A DNA stretch of 9,747 bases. Source: CAZVRZ01 sp964629965 (GTDB lineage: Bacteria; Chloroflexota; Anaerolineae; Anaerolineales; UBA4823). The notes under the pieces are model-generated. The model worked only from the letters and a program-made list of their open reading frames with translations. It was not told the DNA's origin and searched no databases. Below, piece after piece: positions 1 to 5,691 of this stretch. The translations under genes and the position numbers were made by a program. The stretch is taken from NCBI GenBank assembly GCA_964629965.1, contig CAZVRZ010000179.1, forward strand, positions 1-9,747. The letters run 5' to 3'. Positions within the stretch are counted from its first letter, which is position 1, and each line of letters begins with the position of its first letter.

Positions 1-1345
1 AGTAACCGGTCAGGATGTAGGCTTCCTTGCCAAAAGCGCCCACCTCCACACAGCCGCTGGAGCCGCCGTTGCGGGCATCCACAAGGCTCTTACCCTGGCG
101 CACCAGTTCCTGTGCGATCAGGTCGGCATTAAATACGGAAGGCTGTCCAAAACCGGTGCGGATGATGCGGGCGGCGCGCTTGATGAAACGGTCAGGGTTC
201 TTCTTGCTCACCTGGATGGAGGCGCTGGGCTGGAGCAGGCGCATCTCTTCGACCACGTCGAGCAGCAGGTAGCTGACTTCGTTGACCGCGTCGGCGCCGT
301 TCTTGTCCACGCCGCCGATGTTGATCTGGGCAAAATCGGTGTACGTGCCCGATTCGGCAGCCGTGACGCCCACCTTTGGCGGGGCGGGCTGGTTGTTGAA
401 CTTGATCCAGAAGCACTGCAGCAGCTCGCGCCCTTCCTCCGGAGTCAAACGGCCCTGGGCCAGGTCATTTTGATAGAAGGGGAACAGGTGTTGGTCGAGG
501 TGACCCGGGTCGAAGGCATCCCAGGTGTTGAGTTCGGTGGTAACGCCCAGGTGCACGAACCAGTAATACTGCAGGGCTTCCCAGAGAGTGCGTGGGGCGT
601 GGGCGGGAACCAGCCGGCAGATGGCGGCAATCTTTTCCAGCTCCTGACGGCGCGGCGGGTCCGCTTCTTGGCGGGCCAGCTCTGCGGCGTATTGCGCATG
701 CCGTTCGGCGAAGCGGATGATGGCCACGGCGCAGATGGACATGGCCTTCAGCTCTTCCTGACGGGCGTAGGCCTGCGGGTCGTTCAGGTAATCCAACTGT
801 TCCAGGCTGCGCTGGATCTCTTGCTGGAAATCCAACATTCCCTTGTGATAGATCTTGTCATCCAGCACGGTGTGACCTGGAGCGCGCTGTTCCATGAACT
901 CGGTGAAGATACCGGCTTCGTAGGCGGCTTTCCATTCATCCGTCATCTCCTCGAAGATGCGGGTGCGCATCGACAAATCCTGCCAGAAGGGGATGATCGT
1001 ATCCCGGTAGACCTGGAGGGCGTGGGCGTTCACTTTGAAGGGGATCTTGGGACGGGCGTCGAGGATGGCCAGGTCTTCCAGGCTGTGACAGCACAGCTCG
1101 GGGTAGGTGGGTGCGGCCTGGGGAAGGGGGCCTTTTTCTCCTACGATCAGCTCGCCGGGGTTGATGCAGATTGTTTTGTGTTCCAACAGGTATTGAAAAG
1201 CCATGGCTCGCCGGACGGGTGCAGAGAGCAGCCCCAGGTTTTGGCGATAGAATTCGGTGAGCAGCTCGGCGCGCTCCGAGGAAAGCGTGGGAACCGTTTC
1301 CAGGCTTTGTTGGCGCAGGCGGGTAACGCGTTCGGATAGAGGCAT
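1..1345 (-). CDS. hypD: trans-4-hydroxy-L-proline dehydratase (glycyl radical enzyme), N-terminal part, cut by window edge
   Basis: This glycyl radical enzyme would dehydrate trans-4-hydroxy-L-proline to pyrroline-5-carboxylate in the anaerobic cytoplasm. The first 448 codons are present, of about 790 in the family; the C-terminal glycyl-radical loop lies off the left edge. Against my memory of the Clostridioides difficile protein the match is collinear with an offset of two residues. It shares MEQRAPGHTV (residues 151-160), FVHxGVTTELNxWDAF (263-278), FNNQPAPPKVG and the active-site segment GGSSGCVE. The thiyl-radical cysteine is Cys432, followed by Glu434. His158, Asp276 and Tyr448 fall where I recall substrate-pocket residues 160, 278 and 450. 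These features argue for HypD over pyruvate formate-lyase, choline or glycerol dehydratase. The ATG is supported by AGGAG 7 nt upstream, lying inside the 3' end of the activase gene 2 nt away. The next proline-pathway gene, proC, is not in view. Confidence 0.92.
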   Translation of the reverse strand, partial: MPLSERVTRLRQQSLETVPTLSSERAELLTEFYRQNLGLLSAPVRRAMAFQYLLEHKTICINPGELIVGEKGPLPQAAPTYPELCCHSLEDLAILDARPKIPFKVNAHALQVYRDTIIPFWQDLSMRTRIFEEMTDEWKAAYEAGIFTEFMEQRAPGHTVLDDKIYHKGMLDFQQEIQRSLEQLDYLNDPQAYARQEELKAMSICAVAIIRFAERHAQYAAELARQEADPPRRQELEKIAAICRLVPAHAPRTLWEALQYYWFVHLGVTTELNTWDAFDPGHLDQHLFPFYQNDLAQGRLTPEEGRELLQCFWIKFNNQPAPPKVGVTAAESGTYTDFAQINIGGVDKNGADAVNEVSYLLLDVVEEMRLLQPSASIQVSKKNPDRFIKRAARIIRTGFGQPSVFNADLIAQELVRQGKSLVDARNGGSSGCVEVGAFGKEAYILTGY

Positions 1346-1347
1346 GA

Positions 1348-2271
1348 TCAGGCTCCTGGTGGGTCAAAAACCACCGTTAAGTCGTATTCTAGCAGGATTT
1401 GGGCGAGTGTGGCAAGGTGTCCGCCGGATGGCGATGAAGTACCTTTGAGGTCGTATGGGCGTGCCAGGCGTTCGTATTTGGCCTGGGCGGTGGGATGGTA
1501 GGGCAGCAGTTCGACCGGGTGGCGGTTGGGCAAAGAGCTCAGGAAAGCGCCGATGCCACGTATATTTTCTTCATTGTCTGTTATCCCTGGGATGACAGGT
1601 ATGCGGATGCAGATATCGTGACTGTGCTCCGAAAGCGCCCGCAGATTTGCTAGGATCAGGCGGTTCGAAACGCCGGTGTAGGCCCGGTGAGCCTGGTCGT
1701 CAATTAACTTCAGATCGTATAAGAACAGGTTTACCCAGGTGCGCAGGTTGTCGAAGACCTCCCAGGTTGCCAGGCCGCTGGTATCGACCGCCGTGTGCAG
1801 CTCGCGCCGGCGGCAGGTGTGCAGCAGAGCTTGCAGGAAGCCAGGCTGGGCGAGCGGTTCGCCGCCGGAAAAGGTTACGCCGCCATGCGACTCATCGTAG
1901 AAGGGAGTGTCGCGCTCGATTGCTGCCAGCACCTGGTCCACATCCATTTCTTGCCCGGCGATCTGGCGCGCTTCTGAGGCGCAAGCTGCGACGCATTCGG
2001 CGCAGAGAACGCAGATGGAATCGTCGGTGAGGTAATCGACGCCATCCCACCGGATGGCGTCGTGAGAGCAGGCAGCCGCGCATGCGCCGCAGCGCAGGCA
2101 GCGTTCCAGGCGCAGGATACGCTCCGGCGTGGAGGATTGACCCTCTGGATTGTGGCACCAGGCGCAGGATAGTGGACAGCCTTTGAGAAAAACCGTGGTG
2201 CGGATCCCGGGGCCGTCGTGGATCGAGAACCGGCGAATGTCAAAAACGATGCCGCGGGCTGGGTTTGTCAT
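1348..2271 (-). CDS. hypE: Glycyl radical enzyme activase (radical SAM), HypE type
   Basis: This 307-residue radical SAM enzyme would use S-adenosylmethionine and a [4Fe-4S] cluster to abstract a hydrogen from the C-terminal glycine of its partner. The partner is HypD, encoded 2 nt downstream. The radical SAM motif is Cys32-x3-Cys36-x2-Cys39, within GCPLSCAWCHNPEG. It is followed by two ferredoxin-type cluster motifs, Cys58/61/64/68 and Cys87/90/93/97, the insertion typical of glycyl-radical activases other than the short pyruvate formate-lyase type. GGEP at residues 136-139 is the SAM-binding strand, and YDLKLID near 185-191 is also characteristic. Length is normal. The ATG overlaps the stop of the upstream metalloenzyme gene (ATGA), implying translational coupling. 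The HypE assignment rests mainly on adjacency to hypD; family membership alone would only say activase. Confidence 0.9.
   Translation of the reverse strand: MTNPARGIVFDIRRFSIHDGPGIRTTVFLKGCPLSCAWCHNPEGQSSTPERILRLERCLRCGACAAACSHDAIRWDGVDYLTDDSICVLCAECVAACASEARQIAGQEMDVDQVLAAIERDTPFYDESHGGVTFSGGEPLAQPGFLQALLHTCRRRELHTAVDTSGLATWEVFDNLRTWVNLFLYDLKLIDDQAHRAYTGVSNRLILANLRALSEHSHDICIRIPVIPGITDNEENIRGIGAFLSSLPNRHPVELLPYHPTAQAKYERLARPYDLKGTSSPSGGHLATLAQILLEYDLTVVFDPPGA
1353..1357 (-). promoter_or_regulatory. Ribosome binding site of hypD
   Basis: AGGAG on the minus strand sits 7 nt before the hypD ATG and overlaps the last codons of the upstream activase gene. It fixes the hypD start and indicates that ribosomes finishing the activase message can reload directly. 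Confidence 0.8.
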
Positions 2272-3185
2272 ACGTTCAGAAATTCCAAGATGGCCGGCGT
2301 GATGCTGGTGATATCGCGCAGGTTGCGGGCAAACCGCCGGCGCAATTCCCGGCTGCCGATCAGCAGGCAGGGCACCGGGTTGGCGCTGTGGCGGCGGGTG
2401 CCAAGGTCTTCCAGGTTTCCATGGTCGGAGGTGATCAGGATCAGGCCTTCATCATCCTGCCAGGATGCCAGTAAACCTTCCAAGACGGCATCGAGCGTTT
2501 CGAGCAGTTTGCAAGCGGCCTGCATATCTTGCCTGTGACCGGCGTAATCGCTCAGCCAATATTCGAAAAAGGCCAGGTCGTAAAGGTTTGCCAGCTCGGC
2601 CAGGCGCCGGCCTGCCTGGCGGTAGGTGAGCACGGGTGCATCTGGAACGCCCAAGTCGCTGCGCCAGCCCTGGCCGCTGAAATCAGCCGAAATAGCCTGC
2701 CCAATAAACAGGTCTTCTTGGGTCTTGAGCGGGATGCCGGCGCTGTGCACTGCCAACGGAATGGCAGAGTAGAGGCGCCGGCCCGATGCAATTGCCTGGA
2801 AATAGCGCTCCGGGTAAGCATTCAAGAGAGCGGTGCGCTTTCCTGAACGGTGCAGGGTGTGGAACAGGCTGGCGGTGCGCAAATAACGCGCCACCTGGGC
2901 GTCCGGCTTTGGGCCATAATGATAGCCAATCTCCGCAGGGATATTCTGCCCGGTGAGCAGCGCCGCCTGTCCGGTGGCCGATTGCGGCAGGCCCGCCACA
3001 CCTAGGCAGGCATCCAATGACAGCAGCGTGGCGCGCCCGGTTTCCAGCGGCGCATGGGATGCCAGGAGAGCGGCGCCCGCCAGCAGGTCTTTCAAGTTGG
3101 GCATGGCGGTGCGGGCAAAGGGATTGGTGTTGGGATCGTTGGGCCCCAATCCAACCCCATCCAGAAAAAGGAATAGTAATCTCAC
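2268..3185 (-). CDS. Alkaline-phosphatase-superfamily metalloenzyme (iPGM-like core), function unknown
   Basis: A 305-residue protein with the full metal and nucleophile set of the alkaline phosphatase/phosphoglycerate mutase superfamily. Asp9 is in LDGVGLG, the probable nucleophile Thr71 in SATGQAALLTG, Asp213 and His217 in DYAGH, Asp254-His255 in SDHGNLED, and His266 in RRHSANPVP. It is far shorter than cofactor-independent phosphoglycerate mutase (about 510 residues) and seems to lack that enzyme's inserted domain, so a glycolytic mutase role is unlikely. Hydrolysis or transfer of a phosphate or sulfate ester is the family expectation; the substrate is unknown. No signal peptide is visible, so it is probably cytoplasmic. 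The start is GTG: the same frame has a TGA at 3207-3209 and no ATG, GTG or TTG between. The ribosome site is weak (AAGAG). It is first in the operon and overlaps hypE by 4 nt. Confidence 0.85.
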   Translation of the reverse strand: MRLLFLFLDGVGLGPNDPNTNPFARTAMPNLKDLLAGAALLASHAPLETGRATLLSLDACLGVAGLPQSATGQAALLTGQNIPAEIGYHYGPKPDAQVARYLRTASLFHTLHRSGKRTALLNAYPERYFQAIASGRRLYSAIPLAVHSAGIPLKTQEDLFIGQAISADFSGQGWRSDLGVPDAPVLTYRQAGRRLAELANLYDLAFFEYWLSDYAGHRQDMQAACKLLETLDAVLEGLLASWQDDEGLILITSDHGNLEDLGTRRHSANPVPCLLIGSRELRRRFARNLRDITSITPAILEFLNV

Positions 3186-3229
3186 ATCACAATCTCTTGG
3201 TAGTTGTCAGTATCCTTCTACTGGAGAAG

Positions 3230-3235
3230 ATTATA
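3230..3235 (-). promoter_or_regulatory. Probable -10 element for the metalloenzyme-hypE-hypD operon
   Basis: TATAAT on the minus strand is a perfect -10 hexamer, placing transcription start near 3223 and giving a leader of roughly 38 nt before the GTG. No convincing -35 lies 16-18 bp upstream; that place is occupied by the palindrome at 3242-3258. The weak -35 would suit a regulated promoter. Confidence 0.55.
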
Positions 3236-3241
3236 GCCTTA

Positions 3242-3258
3242 ACCCATAAAATATGGGT
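3242..3258. promoter_or_regulatory. Candidate operator: perfect 7-3-7 palindrome between divergent operons
   Basis: ACCCATA-AAA-TATGGGT is a perfect inverted repeat with 7-bp arms and a 3-bp spacer. Relative to the minus-strand -10 it covers about -19 to -35, so a bound protein would block that promoter. Relative to the plus-strand TATAAT boxes it lies upstream, about 45-60 bp before the likely start, an activator-like position. No regulator gene is in the window, so the binding protein is unknown. Confidence 0.4.
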
Positions 3259-3284
3259 ATGGGGTCGAATGATGGATGTTATTG

Positions 3285-3296
3285 TATAATTATAAT
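3285..3296 (+). promoter_or_regulatory. Tandem TATAAT boxes upstream of the nfeD-flotillin operon
   Basis: Two perfect TATAAT hexamers lie end to end, 3285-3290 and 3291-3296, before the NfeD-like gene. Either could be the -10 element, with start near 3297-3303 and a very short leader of about 13-19 nt. I find no good TTGACA-like -35 at standard spacing for either box. Confidence 0.5.
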
Positions 3297-3306
3297 CAGA
3301 GCAATC

Positions 3307-3311
3307 GGAGG
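3307..3311 (+). promoter_or_regulatory. Ribosome binding site of the NfeD-like gene
   Basis: GGAGG lies 4 nt before the ATG at 3316. Spacing is slightly short but the match is strong, and it decides in favour of this start over the in-frame ATG at 3253. Confidence 0.65.
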
Positions 3312-3315
3312 CCCT

Positions 3316-3906
3316 ATGAGTTTCTTAAGCAGCGCATCGGTTAACACCCTGTATATCGTACTTTTGATCCTGGGATTGATTTATGCCTTGTTCTTATTAT
3401 TTACCGGGCACCTGGGAATGGACATGGACGCCGGGGGGGATGTAGATGTTGGCGGTCACTTCGACTTGGGCGGTCACGACGGCAGCACGGAACATGCCCT
3501 TTCCCCGATCAGCCCTCTGACCATTGCCACTTTCGTGACCGCCTTTGGGGCAGTTGGCTTGATCTCCAAAACGATGTTCGATGTTTCGGATCGGGGCAGC
3601 CTGGTTTGGGCATCGCTGGGGGGCATCGCGTTTTCGGCAATCACCTATATAGGTTTTCTGTATTTGTTCATCAAGCCGCAGGGCTCGAGCGAGGTGCGTA
3701 TAGCCGACCTGGCCGGGCAAATTGGCGAGATCATCACCCCGATCCCGAAGGGCGGCCTGGGCGAGATTGCCCTGGTGGCCCAAGGCGGGCGGGTGACCTT
3801 TTCAGCGCGCAGCCGCACAGGGGAGGGCATTGGCCGGGGCACGCCGGTCAAGGTGGTGCGCATATTGGGAGGCGTGGCTTTTGTTGAGCCGGCCGAAGAG
3901 TCATAA
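3316..3906 (+). CDS. NfeD-like membrane protein (YuaF type), partner of flotillin
   Basis: A 196-residue membrane protein with a first transmembrane segment at about residues 10-30, a polar loop at 32-60, two more segments at about 68-86 and 97-119, and a C-terminal soluble domain at about 128-192. That domain has the small beta-rich character of the NfeD OB fold (DLAGQIGEIITPIPKGGLGE). NfeD proteins of this type are encoded beside flotillins, as in the Bacillus yuaF-yuaG pair, and the next gene here is a flotillin. The loop is unusually rich in Gly, Asp and His (GGDVDVGGHFDLGGHDG). I chose the ATG at 3316 because GGAGG precedes it by 4 nt and hydrophobic sequence follows soon after. An earlier ATG at 3253 would begin upstream of the TATAAT boxes. 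The gene ends with tandem stops, TAA then TAG. Confidence 0.85.
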   Translation: MSFLSSASVNTLYIVLLILGLIYALFLLFTGHLGMDMDAGGDVDVGGHFDLGGHDGSTEHALSPISPLTIATFVTAFGAVGLISKTMFDVSDRGSLVWASLGGIAFSAITYIGFLYLFIKPQGSSEVRIADLAGQIGEIITPIPKGGLGEIALVAQGGRVTFSARSRTGEGIGRGTPVKVVRILGGVAFVEPAEES

Positions 3907-3946
3907 TAGTTCAGAAGAATCATAATTAGTTGATGGAGAGTGAAAA

Positions 3947-5536
3947 ATGAGTGGTCCTGTAATTGCCTCGTTCGCAGCGGTAGTCTTGTTCGCGGTTGTA
4001 TTGATGATCGGTTTGGTTTTTGCTTCCCGTTACAAGAAGGTTGGTCCCAACCAGGTCTTGGTTATTTCGGGTCGCAAAAGCTCTTACGTGGACCCGTCTA
4101 CTGGGCAGAAAGCCCGGCGTTCGTTCCGGATCGTGCGCGGTGGTGGCGCGTTTATTCTCCCGGTCATTGAGCGGGTTGATCTGCTTTCTCTTGAGTTGAT
4201 CACCATCGAGGTGGTTACTCAGAACGTGTACACACTGCAGGGTGTTCCGGTGACGGTGGATGGCGTGGCCCAGGTCAAGATTGCCTCCGATGATGTTTCG
4301 ATCGTCACGGCGGCTGAGCAGTTCTTGTCTAAAACCCAGGTTGAAATTAAGAACGTGGCTTTGCAGACCTTGGAAGGTCATTTGCGCGCCATCCTGGGCA
4401 CGATGACGGTTGAGGAAATTTACAAAGACCGGGATAAATTCGCCCAGACCGTGCAGACTGTTTCGGCGCAGGATATGCACAACATGGGCCTGCAGAACAT
4501 TTCGTTTACGATCAAGAATATCCATGATGATGAGGGCTACCTGGATGCCCTGGGTAAGGCCCGCACTGCGGAGGTAAAACGTGACGCTGAGATTGGCCAA
4601 GCCCAGGCTGCCAGAGATGCGGCGATAGCTTCGGCCAAGGCGCGCCAGGAAGGCGAGATTGCCAAGCTGGCAGCGAACACCAAGATCGCCGAGGCAGATC
4701 GAGATTATCGCTCCAATAAAGCGGAATACGATGGCTCGGTCAATCGCATCCAGGCGGAATCTGATCTGGCGTATTCGCTGCAGCAAAATATTATCAATCA
4801 GAAGGTCAAGGAGCAGGAAATCCAGATTTCTGTGGTGGAGAAACGCAAGCAGATAGAGGTGCAGGAGCAGGAAGCGCTGCGCAGGGAGCGCGAGCTGGAA
4901 GCCACGGTCAAGAAGCCGGCGGAAGCTGAACAATACCGGGTACGGACGATCGCCGACGCCAGCCGCTACCAGATGGAGATCGAAGCGGAGGGTAAGGCGA
5001 AAGCGGTGCGCTCTGTGGGTGAAGGCGAAGCTTCTGCCAATAAGGCCCGCGGCCTGGCGGATGTTGATGTGATCAAAGCGCGCGGTATGACGGAAGCGGA
5101 TGTAAACAAGGCTAAGGGCCTGATCCAGGCAGAAGTGATCAAGGCGCAGGGTCTTTCGGAAGCAGAAGCGATGCGCCGGAAGGCTGAGGCCTGGGAGCAG
5201 TATACCCAGGCGGCGATCTTACAGTTGCTGATCCAGAATTTGCCTGCCCTGGCGGGTGCCATTGCGGAACCGCTCTCGAAGACGGAGAGGATCGTTTTGA
5301 TCAACAACGGCGGCGGAGAAGATACGGGCACAGGTGCGGCGAAGATCACGCGGGATGTCGCCAGTATCCTGGCGCAGATGCCGGAGGTGGTTGATTCGCT
5401 GACCGGGATCGACCTGGTGGCCGCGCTAAAATCACTGCCGGGGTTGAAAGCCGCCGAGGCGCATGCTGCTGCGCAGCCGGTTGTTGAAAACCCACAGTCC
5501 GAACCGCCTGCGTCGGAAGAGCCCAAAGCTGGATAA
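3947..5536 (+). CDS. floT: Flotillin (SPFH/band-7 membrane scaffold protein)
   Basis: A 529-residue flotillin-like protein that would assemble into oligomers on the inner face of the membrane and organise lipid microdomains. Order of parts: an N-terminal hydrophobic segment at about residues 5-26, which anchors it; an SPFH domain at about 30-200 (VGPNQVLVISGRKS, then GVPVTVDGVAQVKI and LEGHLRAILGTMTVEEI); a long Ala/Glu/Lys/Gln-rich coiled coil at about 203-415; and a less ordered C-terminal part with LLIQNLPALAGAIAEPL (427-443), a Gly-rich turn and an acidic Pro-rich tail. Four consecutive 11-residue repeats occupy 366-409. Length and layout match bacterial FloT/YuaG. The ATG has GGAGA about 7 nt upstream. 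It lies 40 nt after the NfeD-like gene with no terminator between, so they probably share a transcript that ends at the hairpin at 5571-5608. Confidence 0.92.
   Translation: MSGPVIASFAAVVLFAVVLMIGLVFASRYKKVGPNQVLVISGRKSSYVDPSTGQKARRSFRIVRGGGAFILPVIERVDLLSLELITIEVVTQNVYTLQGVPVTVDGVAQVKIASDDVSIVTAAEQFLSKTQVEIKNVALQTLEGHLRAILGTMTVEEIYKDRDKFAQTVQTVSAQDMHNMGLQNISFTIKNIHDDEGYLDALGKARTAEVKRDAEIGQAQAARDAAIASAKARQEGEIAKLAANTKIAEADRDYRSNKAEYDGSVNRIQAESDLAYSLQQNIINQKVKEQEIQISVVEKRKQIEVQEQEALRRERELEATVKKPAEAEQYRVRTIADASRYQMEIEAEGKAKAVRSVGEGEASANKARGLADVDVIKARGMTEADVNKAKGLIQAEVIKAQGLSEAEAMRRKAEAWEQYTQAAILQLLIQNLPALAGAIAEPLSKTERIVLINNGGGEDTGTGAAKITRDVASILAQMPEVVDSLTGIDLVAALKSLPGLKAAEAHAAAQPVVENPQSEPPASEEPKAG
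5042..5173 (+). repeat. Four hendecad (11-residue) repeats within the flotillin coiled coil
   Basis: Residues 366-409 are four units of eleven: KARGLADVDVI, KARGMTEADVN, KAKGLIQAEVI and KAQGLSEAEAM. Each starts Lys-Ala-x-Gly and has acidic and hydrophobic residues at fixed places. Hendecads favour a straight or slightly right-handed coiled coil rather than the usual heptad supercoil. Confidence 0.75.
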
Positions 5537-5570
5537 GAGGGAAAACAGTCTCAGAGATTTATTTTCAGGA

Positions 5571-5608
5571 ATTGCGTCTGCCCGTAAGAGCAGACGCAAT
5601 CGCTTTTT
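5571..5608 (+). terminator. Rho-independent terminator of the nfeD-flotillin operon
   Basis: A perfect 11-bp stem (ATTGCGTCTGC at 5571-5581 with GCAGACGCAAT at 5590-5600) closes an 8-nt loop and is followed after CGC by TTTTT at 5604-5608. It begins 34 nt after the flotillin stop and ends 12 nt before the -35 of the next gene, separating the two transcription units. Confidence 0.88.
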
Positions 5609-5620
5609 ATAATTTTCTCT

Positions 5621-5649
5621 TTGACAAGGACGGAGAGATAACGTAGAAT
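5621..5649 (+). promoter_or_regulatory. Strong sigma-70-type promoter of the EF-G-like gene
   Basis: TTGACA at 5621-5626 is a perfect -35, followed by a 17-bp spacer and TAGAAT at 5644-5649, a one-mismatch -10. Transcription would start near 5656, giving a leader of about 36 nt with GGAAGGG 7 nt before the ATG. This is the best-formed promoter in the window and implies high constitutive expression. Confidence 0.85.
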
Positions 5650-5691
5650 CAAGGACTGCATGATTATGATTATTACAGGAAGGGTTTCGTA

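Noticed and set aside
470..1339. A 289-codon plus-strand open frame opposite hypD
   Set aside because: It is the antisense of a convincingly conserved glycyl radical enzyme, its translation resembles no family, and no promoter or ribosome site precedes it.
2268..3185. Calling the metalloenzyme a true cofactor-independent phosphoglycerate mutase
   Set aside because: At 305 residues it appears to lack the large inserted domain of that enzyme, and its nucleophile segment SATGQ differs from the mutase serine motif.
3253..3315. Longer N-terminus for the NfeD-like protein starting at the ATG at 3253
   Set aside because: The extra 21 residues are translated from the promoter region, including the TATAAT boxes, and lack a ribosome site, whereas GGAGG precedes the ATG at 3316.
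3901..3931. Near-direct repeat TCATAATAGTT / TCATAATTAGTT between the NfeD-like and flotillin genes
   Set aside because: It is a short, AT-rich, two-copy repeat with no promoter or terminator form; chance is a sufficient explanation.
3926..4933. A 335-codon minus-strand open frame opposite the flotillin gene
   Set aside because: Its length follows from the codon bias of the Ala/Glu/Lys-rich coiled coil on the other strand. The translation is Arg/Leu/His-rich low-complexity sequence without a recognisable domain.
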